Assembly (NCBI GenBank): GCA_000277445.1
Contig: AJWJ01000346.1
Coordinates: 1-24,940, forward strand
Length of the DNA stretch: 24,940 nucleotides
From: Polysphondylium violaceum
Taxonomy: Eukaryota > Evosea > Eumycetozoa > Dictyosteliales > Dictyosteliaceae
Direction: 5' to 3'
Shown: in pieces, positions 13,901 to 22,400 of the stretch
How the letters are laid out: each line of letters starts with the position of its first letter
Numbering within the stretch: the first letter of the stretch is position 1
Translations under genes and position numbers: made by a program
Notes under the pieces: model-generated
The model's input: only the letters and a program-made list of their open reading frames with translations
Databases searched by the model: none
What the model was told of the DNA's origin: nothing

Positions 13901-15502
13901 TCAATCTCTATTCAAAATAGATTAATCTCCTTTTTTATCTCTCAAAAAAATACTTTTATTGAAAAGTTTTTCTTTTTAGATAAAGAATTTCCATTTAGCT
14001 TAGCGAAAAAGAATTCTACAAGTGCAAATGAAGATGAAAAGGTTAATTCATTCTTGTCTGTGTATCCAGATTCAATTAAAACTTTGAAAAAATTGGTTTC
14101 AGATTGGTCAGATTACAATTTACATAATCCATTCAATGATGAACAACAATTTAAAGAATTGGTTAAACAAATTCCCTATCATCAATTACTATCTCTCTCT
14201 GAATACTTTGTCGAAACCATTTTATTAATTACAGATAATATTCAAGACAACATTTCTTTGGATACTTTTTCAAAGAAAACTCTGTTTGAATTTAATCCCT
14301 ACTTTATTAATAATGGCAATGGTGGTAATGATGTGGAGCCAATGGAATTTAAATCTATTTTTGAAAGAACTTTGGTATCTAGTTTGTTTAGAATTTCAAC
14401 CATATTAATCAAGGGTTGTAGTATTTTTGACAGACTTTATTGTGGAATTATATTTGAGCCAAATCCATTGGAACAAAAATATGTTGATCTTATTGATAAT
14501 ATTGAAAATACAATTACACAAGATACATTGAATGGTAGTAATACAAGACAATGGATTGAAGCTTTAACAAATACAATTCAATCCCTATCTCTTCCAGTTG
14601 TTAAACAAATTGTCTCTGTTCAAAAAGCTAAATTTAAAGATATTCTAAAAAATTTTGCAAATAACAATTGCTTGCTAATTACAAATCTACTGAAAGAAGA
14701 AAACCTACCATTAACCTACTATCCAATCTTGATGAGAAAATTGGTAAAAATTTTAACTCAACTTGATATGATCAAAAATAATCAAAAATCAACAATCACC
14801 ACCACTTTTGTTGAACCAAAATGGGAATTTAATATTAAAGTTAATAATGATATTGTTAATAATAATAATAGTAAAAATAATGGAATCAATAATGTTTTAG
14901 ATAAAAAGAATCCTATCATTAATAATCAAGACAAAGAAGTTAAGGATTTAGTCAACAATAATAACAATAGTCATAATAATAGTATTAATAACAGCATTAG
15001 TAGTAATAGTAATTTTAATGATAAAATATTATATGATAGAAATATTTTTATAAAACTATTACAGGAAAAGAGTAAATTTAATCAAGAATTTATTGAAAAT
15101 ATTATTGGAATGGGTATAGATTGTTATTCGGTTGTACTTAATTTAAAAAAAGAAGAATGGACATCAAGCTCAATTAAAATTCCACTTGGTAAGAGAAATG
15201 AATTAATTAATCTCACCAAACTAGAATTACCTGCAGATGTGAAAAAGTCTTATGCTTTTGATAGCTATCCAATCGATATGCAGAGTGAAAATGTTTTGAA
15301 AACATTTTTAATTGATATCATTGGCATTGATAATCAAACAACCCTTTACAATGATTTAGGTTTCACTAGCTTGGTTAATATTCTACCAGCAGATGATGAT
15401 GCTTCTTATTGGGATGAATTAGTAGATGAACTAACACCCATATTAAAGCCCGCTAAATTGTTCAATTTGATTTCTCAATTAAAAGAATTGAAAATAAATT
15501 AA
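1953..15502 (+). CDS. Giant RNF213/mysterin-like AAA+ ATPase without recognisable RING or RZ finger
   Basis: Five exons: 1953-2275, 2339-2858, 2926-3266, 3329-3575, 3641-15502; all phases match, giving 4430 aa. The start is ATG 1953 in an A-rich context. The RNF213 family is large cytosolic proteins with a six-AAA+ ring, only AAA3 and AAA4 active, plus a C-terminal E3 module; in animals they act in lipid-droplet biology and in ubiquitylation of intracellular microbes. Seen here: an AAA1-like degenerate unit about residues 1400-1500; active unit one with Walker A GGTGVGKT (1777-1784), Walker B FIDE (E1959) and GAMNP sensor; active unit two with GPPGCSKT (2269-2276), Walker B FLDEAGL (E2351), then the family-typical VHPNF (2658) and LNRFEK (2681). 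The remaining ~1750 residues correspond in position to the E3 module but contain no CxxC pair, so neither RING nor RZ finger is evident. An Asn-rich linker (about 4210-4270) leads to a small SAM/UBA-like domain (about 4290-4340). No signal peptide or membrane segments are apparent. Confidence 0.85.
2276..2338 (+). other. Intron 1 of RNF213-like gene
   Basis: A 63-bp intron, GTAAAT...TTATAG. It splits a codon 2+1 (AA|T, Asn), giving SLVLLKNYNSNQDAIELDF. Read-through stops at once (TAA 2277-2279), although the length is a multiple of three. Confidence 0.85.
2859..2925 (+). other. Intron 2 of RNF213-like gene
   Basis: A 67-bp phase-0 intron, GTAAGT...GATAG. The junction reads FKLYIKN|DIEINRIFSLLQ. 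The donor is a perfect GTAAGT. Confidence 0.85.
3267..3328 (+). other. Intron 3 of RNF213-like gene
   Basis: A 62-bp intron, GTAGGT...ATATAG. It splits a Tyr codon TA|T, giving LNLLDIKYLLLERDLYKYLFGE. Exon 4 (3329-3575) is a short coding exon found only by following the splice phases: its frame has no ATG and is closed on both sides. Confidence 0.8.
3576..3640 (+). other. Intron 4 of RNF213-like gene
   Basis: A 65-bp phase-0 intron, GTATTA...AATTAG. The junction reads FAIKK|KYDIEKEFGI. It is the last intron of the gene; the following 11.9 kb is one uninterrupted exon. Confidence 0.8.
3931..3962 (+). repeat. AAT/AGT trinucleotide repeat encoding Ser/Asn
   Basis: A short in-frame AAT/AGT/AAC run inside the last exon of the RNF213-like gene encodes SSNSNSNNNNQ. 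Asn-coding AAT repeats are a hallmark of dictyostelid genomes. Confidence 0.85.
11681..11709 (+). repeat. AAT/AAC repeat encoding poly-Asn
   Basis: An in-frame AAT/AAC run encodes NNSNNNNNN within the region after the AAA units of the RNF213-like protein. It is probably a surface loop insertion between helices. Confidence 0.85.
14841..15022 (+). repeat. Asn-rich low-complexity linker of the RNF213-like protein
   Basis: About 60 codons (protein residues about 4210-4270) are dominated by AAT, AAC and AGT with interspersed Lys, Asp, Val and Ile. The tract separates the long helical body from the small SAM/UBA-like domain at the C-terminus, and reads as a flexible linker. Confidence 0.85.
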
Positions 15503-16056
15503 GCTTAAAAACTTTTTTTCAAACTAAGCCTAAATAAAACCAACTTTTTAATATTTTCACTTCGATGTGTAAAATCCATCAGAAAATGATTACTTTTTAT
15601 ATTTAAATCTGATTTTACATTATTGTGAGTTTTGAACTCCCCAAAATGTTTTTTTTTTGAATTTCGATCCATTTTGACAAAAAAAGAAAATATATTCTAT
15701 AATTGAGAAAATCTCAAACTAAATCTTCATACACAAAAAAAATGAATGTTATTTGAGAAAGGTGTTACATCATTCGCAAAAATAACTTAGCGTAATATTA
15801 ATATTCAAAAATTCCTTTGTTTTTTTTTCACTTCAAAATTTCCTTTTTTAGAAAAAAAAAAAAAATCTAAAAAAAGAAATGTGTGGACAACACTTTTACA
15901 CAAAAGGAAACAAAATGAAATCTAATGAATGTGAATAATTTGGGGGTACAAATGAAATTTCAAAGTATGCACGCCACTACCACTTTACCAAAGTATAATT
16001 GCACAACGCTCACTACATATACACACATATAATATTTATATACAAATAACATAAAA
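15503..16056 (+). other. Intergenic region: 3' flank of RNF213-like gene and promoter of the 113-aa gene
   Basis: No coding frame is supported. TTAAGCTTAA (15499-15508), a perfect palindrome, overlaps the stop codon, and AATAAA is at 15533-15538. An inverted repeat TGTAAAATC (15568-15576) / GATTTTACA (15611-15619) encloses 34 bases. Several A and T homopolymers follow (about 15650-15875). TA-rich DNA with TATAATATTTATATAC lies some 20-45 bases before the next ATG, a plausible core promoter. Confidence 0.45.
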
Positions 16057-16398
16057 ATGAATTTCGAATTTGAAAAAGCAACCGCATCACCACCAAACAA
16101 TCCCAATCTCTTGAAAAAGAGTCCAAATTTCAGTCGAAAGAAGGTGGACAGAAGACTTGAAGATGGACAAGAGCTCAAAGATGAACACCTTCGTCTTGTT
16201 AGCGAAAAGAATCAATTGGAAGTCCAACGTGCCAAGGAGGTCGCAAAGCAAAATAAAAAGCGTGACTTGGAGGAAAGAAAAGAAATCAAAAGTGAAATCA
16301 TTGAATCTCAAGAGACTGCCGAAGAGAATCGTGAAAAGTTTTTAGAGGAAATCATCCAAAAAGGCAGAGAAGGTGTCGACGGTCGTTTCACAAAATAA
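16057..16398 (+). CDS. Small charged helical protein, function unknown
   Basis: A single-exon frame of 113 aa, starting at ATG 16057 in the A-rich context (AAAAATG after CAT) usual for dictyostelid starts, with stop TAA 16396-16398. I do not recognise the family. The N-terminal ~40 residues are Pro/Asn/Lys-rich (ASPPNNPNLLKKSPNFSRKK) and probably disordered; residues ~40-100 are almost all charged or polar with regular Leu/Ile spacing (EDGQELKDEHLRLVSEKNQL ...), predicting a long amphipathic helix or coiled coil; the end is GREGVDGRFTK. Codon choice is mixed with many C/G-ending codons (CTC, GAG, CGT), like the adjacent cortexillin gene and unlike spurious frames, which supports translation. 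AATAAA lies at 16418-16423. There is no signal peptide or transmembrane segment. A stathmin-like or cytoskeleton-associated helix is possible but not shown. Confidence 0.75.
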   Translation: MNFEFEKATASPPNNPNLLKKSPNFSRKKVDRRLEDGQELKDEHLRLVSEKNQLEVQRAKEVAKQNKKRDLEERKEIKSEIIESQETAEENREKFLEEIIQKGREGVDGRFTK

Positions 16399-17049
16399 TA
16401 ATAACAAACACGCACACAATAAAATATAAATAGAATTTCTAAAAATCTGTTTTCCTCTCACTATCATTATATTAACACACACGCACACACACAATAGTGA
16501 CAATGCTTAAAATACTCTTTCTTTCTTTTATTTTAACTAATTTGAGCACACCCAACTAATCATAGAAATTTTGTTCATATTATAATATTATGCTAATTCT
16601 GATAATTTTTAGCGGGGATGAAAATGTAACACCCAGCAAAAACTACAGAGGGGAGAAATTTTCAAATAAATTTTTCAATATTTTTTTTATCATAAACTTT
16701 TTTGCGTCAGTTTTTTTTTTTTCATTAAAATTCACACATGACACCCTAGAAAAAACCCATGTTTTTAAAAATAAATTTTTTTGTTGATTTTTTTTTTTTT
16801 TTTTTTCTATAAAAAAAGAATCATCATCAACAACCCATTATCATATTTACACTTGCTACACTAACATTTATTGATTTAAATTGATTGTGCACACCAAAAG
16901 GTTTACAATACTATAGTATTTTATTTTTTATTTATTTTATATATTTATATATCTCTGTAAAACATATATATATCTCATATTTCCACATATCTATCTCACA
17001 CACTCTCTGTAAAAACACACAACAACAAACATACATATATATATAAATA
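16399..17049 (+). promoter_or_regulatory. Intergenic region and probable promoter/5' leader of the cortexillin gene
   Basis: Holds the 3' end of the 113-aa gene (AATAAA 16418-16423), CA repeats (about 16408-16418 and 16474-16494), several CACCC/CACACC motifs (about 16546, 16629, 16740 and 16889), a 19-base T run (16788-16806) directly followed by CTATAAAAAAAG, and a pyrimidine/CA-rich leader up to the ATG at 17050. T run plus TATAAAA is the typical dictyostelid core promoter pairing. A 65-codon ATG frame at 16590 is low-complexity Phe-rich and is not credited. Confidence 0.45.
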
Positions 17050-18498
17050 ATGGCTGGTGGTAAAGATTGGGAAATTGTACAAGAAAAAGCTTTTACTGCT
17101 TGGGTAAACTCTGTATTGGATAAAAGAGGAGAAAAAATTCAAGATGTATCAAAAGATTTAAGTGATGGTGTTAAATTAATTGCCTTTTTAGAACTTATTT
17201 CAAACAAAAAATTACACAAGAAATACGATTTTGAACCAAAGGCTCGTATTAATTTCATTCAAAATGTTGCCATTGCTCTTAAATTCCTCGATGAAGAATT
17301 AAAGATTAAAGTTCAAGGTGTTGGTGCTGAAGGTAATTATTTTATTTTTACATCTATATCTATAGATATAGTATATATATCTCGATTTATTTATATATCT
17401 AAATATTAATATCTATCTAAATCTAAAAATATAGATTTTGTTGATAATAATAAAAAAATGATTCTTGGTTTCTTATGGACTTTATATCGTAAATATCGTA
17501 TTGCTGTCATTAGTGAAGGTGACAAGAGCTCTGAAGAAGGTTTATTATTATGGTGCAAAAACACAACTACAGGTTACAATGGTGTCAATATTTCATCCTT
17601 TACAAAGAGTTTCCGTGATGGTTTGGCCTTTTTAGCTTTATCACACAAATTTGATTCAAATACATTCCAATACGCAGAATATGAAAAATTGGATCCAATC
17701 GCTCGTTTGAATGCCGCCTTTGAATTTGCTGAAAAAGGTCTTGGTGTTCCAAAACTCTTGGAAGCCGAAGAAGTCATGCGTGGTACCACTGATGAACGTT
17801 CTATGGTTTTATACACCTCTCTCTTTTTCCACGCCTATCGTGCTAAAGAAGAAAAGGAACGTATTGAAAAAGACAAGAATGAAATCGCCACTCGTTTAGC
17901 TGGTCTCCAAAACTCTCTTGAAAATGAAAAGATCACCAGAGAACAACTCATCAAACAAAAGGACGAGCTCAAGAGTCTCTTGGCCAGTCTTGAATTTGAA
18001 GGTGCCGAGCGTGAAAAGAGACTCCGTGAATTGGAAGCCAAGCTCGAAGAGACCCTCAAGAATCTCGAATTAGAAAAACTTGCTCGTATGGAAATGGAAG
18101 CCCGTTTGGCCAAGACTGAAAAAGACAGAGCCATTCTCGAACTCAAACTCGCCGAAGCCACCGAAGAAAAGAATAAACTCGAACAAGAGATTGAAGCCTC
18201 CAGACAAAGAGGTGCTGCTGAAGCCCAAGGTCTCGGTCTCCTCAGAAAGAATTTAGATCAACACGTCCACGATCTCCTCAAATGGCAAAAACTCACCATT
18301 GAAAACTCTTCTGGTGCCACCTCTATCGACGACCAAATCATCGATGAAGTCTCTGGCCTTCCATTTGGCGAACAAGTCAAACACCTTGCCACCAAATTGG
18401 ACGATGAAAACAAAGGCATTCAAAAATTATTGTCTCAAAAGGAAGATGATCTCAAAATTGCTAAATCTAAATCATCAAAAACAACCAAAGCTAATTAA
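17050..18498 (+). CDS. ctxA: Cortexillin (actin-bundling protein), probably cortexillin I
   Basis: Two exons, 17050-17332 and 17435-18498, giving 448 aa; I recall about 440-445 aa for the D. discoideum cortexillins. Cortexillins are parallel coiled-coil dimers that bundle actin at the cell cortex and cleavage furrow and act with IQGAP-type partners in cytokinesis. Seen: CH1 at residues ~12-118 ([35 protein letters not shown]), CH2 at ~126-232 ([37 protein letters not shown]), then a heptad-repeat coiled coil ~232-360. Residues 312-325 ([14 protein letters not shown]) coincide in position with the 14-residue coiled-coil trigger reported for cortexillin I, which favours ctxA over ctxB. The tail ends in a basic stretch ([14 protein letters not shown]), where a PIP2-binding site is known in the family. 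Codons in the coiled-coil half are C/G-ending, consistent with high expression. AATAAA is at 18559-18564. Confidence 0.93.
17333..17434 (+). other. Intron of the cortexillin gene
   Basis: A 102-bp GT-AG intron (GTAATT...ATATAG) splitting an Asp codon 1+2. The junction reads [20 protein letters not shown], the conserved end of CH1 in alpha-actinin-type actin-binding domains. It contains an 18-bp perfect palindrome at 17354-17371. Confidence 0.92.
17354..17371. repeat. Perfect 18-bp palindrome in the cortexillin intron
   Basis: CTATATCTATAGATATAG equals its own reverse complement. It lies 21 bases after the donor site. It may be chance in TA-rich DNA, a binding site for a dimeric protein, or a small hairpin in the pre-mRNA. 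Confidence 0.8.
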
Positions 18499-18672
18499 TT
18501 TAATTATTTAATTTTTAATTATTATTTTTATTTTTAATCACAAAAAAAAAAAAACGAAAATAAATTTGTACAAAAAATTTTTAAAATATCCAATTTAAGC
18601 AGTCATCAAATCATTTTTAAATTGATAAATGTATATAAAAGGTCATATTTTTAAAATAATTCTGCATATACA

Positions 18673-18729
18673 TGGGATGTGGGTGGGATAAAATTTTCCC
18701 GAAAAGTAAACCACACTGTGTGTGGGGGA
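18673..18729. promoter_or_regulatory. G/T-rich (G-box-like) cluster with an inverted repeat
   Basis: TGGGATGTGGGTGGGA at 18673-18688 and TGTGTGTGGGGGA at 18717-18729 stand out in otherwise A/T DNA and resemble the G-boxes bound by the Dictyostelium zinc-finger factor GBF in developmentally induced promoters. CCACAC-TGT-GTGTGG (18711-18725) is a perfect inverted repeat with a 3-base centre. That it controls the myosin gene ~700 bp downstream is inference. Confidence 0.4.
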
Positions 18730-19100
18730 CATATGTAATATATGTATTTTACTAAAAGTGAATAAATCGAGTGGTGGATTATATATTTTTAGTTTTTACC
18801 ACACCAAACCACTCTCTTCTTTTCTTTTTTTCAATTTCCTATCTTTATCTTTAACCTTATTTCTATTTTCTTAATTATCTCATACATATACAACACCACC
18901 AAAAACTAAAAACAAGCACGATTTAAATTTCATTTATTTCATTGCATTTCCATTTTAATTAAATAATTGGAAATTACCACCACCACCACATAACCCCACA
19001 GACACCAAAGCAACCAAAACACTTGTTCCCTCTTCCAAGCAAGTGTATAGTGGAGATTGTTGTGTTTATTTTAAACTTTATTTCGTTTGTTTGTTTAAAG

Positions 19101-19129
19101 TAATAATAGTAATAATAGTAATAATAATA
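19101..19129. repeat. TAATAATAG short tandem repeat
   Basis: Two copies of TAATAATAG followed by TAATAATAATA in the upstream region of the myosin gene. It is a simple-sequence repeat common in dictyostelid intergenic DNA. Confidence 0.85.
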
Positions 19130-19417
19130 TCTCTTTTTCTCTATTTATTATAATAATTATAGTATTTGTGTTGGTAATATGATTTTGTGTAGATGAGATA
19201 TTAATAATAATCACATTTATTTGTTCAAACACTATTCAATACTAGTATCCAGAATAATAGTAATAGTGTAAATAGTCGTAGTAGTAGAAGGAGTAGTTTT
19301 ATTTATACCCAATTCATTTAATTCACCTTCACCAGCCCATACACACAACATTTATTAATTTATTTATTTATTATATATATTTATCAAAAAGTGGAGAGCA
19401 ACAACAATAGTAAAGAG

Positions 19418-22400
19418 ATGATTGAAAATTCGCCAAAAGAAACTTTTGCTTCTAATGGTAGAGGTAAAGTTTGGTTGGAGAATAAAGATAAAGGATGGAT
19501 TCAAGGTGAAATAGTTAAACAACTAGAAGACTCGAGTTACTTGGTATTGGATCAAGACGGAAAGGAAACTACCATTAAAAATGATGATGTTAGAATGCAA
19601 AATCCTTCTATTCAAGAAGGAATTGATGATATGACTTGTTTATCACATTTACATGTAATTATCATTGTTTAGTTTTTGGCCAATCTTTATAGTATATTAA
19701 TATGATAATGATAACAAAAATATAGGAAGCAGCAGTTATACATAATTTAATTAAAAGATATGAATTAAATGAAATCTATACATATACAGGTACAATTTTA
19801 ATTGCAATTAATCCTTATTCAAAGTTACCAATCTATACAAGAGAAATGATTGAAAGTTTTTGTGATCAACCAGTGGCAAAGTTACCACCTCATGTATATT
19901 CAATTGCAGAGAATGCCTATAGAGAAATGTTGAATTTTCAAAAGAATCAGAGTATATTGGTCTCTGGTGAATCGGGTGCTGGTAAGACAGAGACAACTAA
20001 ATTCCTTTTACAATACTTTGCCGCTATGGGTGAAAAGGGCAATGGTAATACAGTGTTGGCCTCTGAGTCAGACATCGAAGAGAGCAATAACATAGAGACA
20101 CAGGTAATTAAATCTACACCCATTCTCGAGGCATTTGGTAATTCAAAAACACTGAGAAATGACAATTCTTCAAGATTTGGTAAATTTATTGAAATTCATT
20201 TTGACAAGCAAAAGGGTACCATTGTGGGTGCAAAGCTAGAGACCTATTTACTCGAAAAATCAAGAATTGTTAAGCCACCCGCCAACGAGAGATCATATCA
20301 TATATTTTATCAAATGTTGGCTGGGTTGGATGAAAAGGTGTTGGAGGGTTTGTCAGTCTCGAGCGATCCATTAGAGTTTAATTACTTATCGCAGAGTGGG
20401 TGCCACACAATCGATGATGTCGACGATAAAGACATATTCATGAAAACAGAGAAAGCCCTCAGAGTCGTCGGCTTTACAGAGGACGAGTTACTTGGTGTGT
20501 ACAAGATGTTGGCATCCATTTTGCATTTGGGTAATATAGAGTTTGGTGAAGGAAAGGAAGAAGGATCTTCAGTGGTCAATGATTTGTCAACCATAGGAAA
20601 CAAAGAATACAACCCATTGGAAACTGCTTGCACTCTATTGGGATGTGATAAAGAGGTGTTAAAGAAAACATTTACATCAAGAATGATGAAAGCAGGCAAT
20701 GAGTCATACACAATCCCATTAAACACCCAGCAAGCATCGGAGGCAAGAGATTCATTATCAATGTTTTTATACTCTAGATTATTTGATTGGTTAGTTTACA
20801 GAATCAATCTTTCAATATTTAAAAACAAAAAAGATTATTTATTTATTGGTATTTTAGATATCTATGGGTATGTATATCTATGATTTACTATTTTAACAAA
20901 TTCATTATATTAATATATCTATCGATAATATATCTAGATTTGAATCATTTGAAAAAAATTCATTTGAACAATTTACAATTAATTATGCAAATGAAAAGTT
21001 ACAAAATCAATTTAATCATCAAATATTTAAATTGGAACAAATTGAATATGATAAAGAGAAAATAGATTGGTCATATATTGAATTTTCAGATAATCAAGAT
21101 TGTATAGATTTAATTGAAAAGAAGCCACTTGGTATTCTAAGTATACTTGATGAAGAGAGTCAGTTTCCAAAATCAACTCCAAACACTCTTTGTTCAAAAT
21201 TATATAGTAATCATTCAAAAACAAAACATTTTGAAAAACCAAGATTTGGTACCACATCATTTACAATTGATCATTATGCAGGAAAGGTAATTATATTTTA
21301 TTGAGATATATTATTTTTAGACATACACCCACACACATTCATATGAAATTTAGATTTTTAACAGTTAAAAATGTGTGTGGTTATCTTGAAATTTAAATTT
21401 CCCTCCAAAATATAAATATTAATTATTTTGTTTTTTTCATACACACAACCACATTCAAATAATAATAAAAATAACAAATAGGTAAATTATGATACAGAAT
21501 TATTTTTAGACAAGAATAAAGATTTTATTATTGCAGAGCAAGTTATTGCACTTGAAGCTAGTAGTTGGGAATTTTTTACCAAACTTTTAAAAGCTAGTAA
21601 AATGGGGGGAGCACCCGAATCAAAGCAGGCGCCCTCGTCTTCTGGTGGTAAAGGAAAGGCTGCTGGATCAACATTTAAATTCTCATCGGTTTCACAACAA
21701 TTTAAAGAATCTTTGAATCAGTTGATGAATACCATCAATTCTACAAATCCTCATTATATCAGATGTATTAAACCAAATACCGAAAAGAAGGCAAATCTAT
21801 TTGACAATCTCATGGTTTTGCATCAGTTACGTTGCAGTGGTGTCATTGAGCAACTGAGAATTTCAAGATCGGGCTATCCTAGTCGTTTGCCATACGAGAG
21901 CTTTATCAAGAGATACAAACTCATCGTGTCTAAGGACTTTAAAGAGTCGTCGCAGTGGCAAGATATCGTCAAGGACGAGAAGAAGGGCTCAGAAAAGATG
22001 GTAGAAAAGTTGAATATTGATTTGTCAATGGTGCAATTTGGTCTCACCAAGGTGTTTTTTAAATCTGGTGTTGTGGCAAACTTGGAGCTTCTTCGTTCAG
22101 AGACTATGTACAAGGCGGCCATCGACATCCAGAGAATGTGGAGAGGGTTCTTTGAAAAGAAAAAATACATGGCCACCAAGCAGTCATCAATATGTCTTCA
22201 ATCCTTTATTCGTGCCATGTCTGCGCAAGGTATCTACAACGACCTGCTCTTGGAATCCTCTGCTCTCCATTTACAATCGGTTATACGTCATGCCATTGAA
22301 GAGAGATACATGAATCATCTCAGACACAACTCATTGCATTTCCAAACCCTTATCAGATCCTACAACGAGTCGCAAGAGTTTTATGCATTTATGGAGAAAT

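Larger units (their letters stand above)
18499..19417 (+). promoter_or_regulatory. Intergenic region upstream of the myosin gene
   Basis: These 919 bases hold no supported gene. In order: A/T-rich 3' flank of cortexillin (AATAAA 18559-18564); the G/T-rich box cluster (18673-18729); a pyrimidine tract (about 18810-18860); CACC repeats (about 18977-18990); an inverted repeat ACACTTG (19019-19025) / CAAGTGT (19040-19046) with a 14-base loop; a TAATAATAG tandem repeat (19101-19129); TAG/AGT trinucleotides (about 19256-19298); and TTTATTATATA DNA before the start. One short upstream ATG (about 19180) reads only five codons. The region is long for a dictyostelid gap and may include an untranslated leader. 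Confidence 0.4.

Noticed and set aside
4561-14000. Codon shift inside the AAA+ gene as a sign of horizontal transfer
   Set aside because: The same kind of shift occurs within the cortexillin and myosin genes, so it is a local genome trend rather than foreign DNA.
3641-15502. Dynein heavy chain as the identity of the giant AAA+ protein
   Set aside because: Dynein has four P-loops in its motor and different signatures; two active modules with VHPNF and LNRFEK match RNF213.
16590-16787. 65-codon ATG frame upstream of cortexillin
   Set aside because: Real ATG, but the product is Phe/Ile/Lys-rich from T and A tracts and its codon choice is unlike the neighbouring genes.
19391-19417. Myosin start at GTG 19391 (nine extra residues)
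   Set aside because: GTG is not a normal nuclear start in these organisms; the first in-frame ATG is 19418 and gives a class V-like N-terminal length.
20880-21065. Separate 61-codon frame overlapping myosin intron 2 and exon 3
   Set aside because: It is a +1 shadow of exon 3; the spliced frame restores the conserved switch II region.
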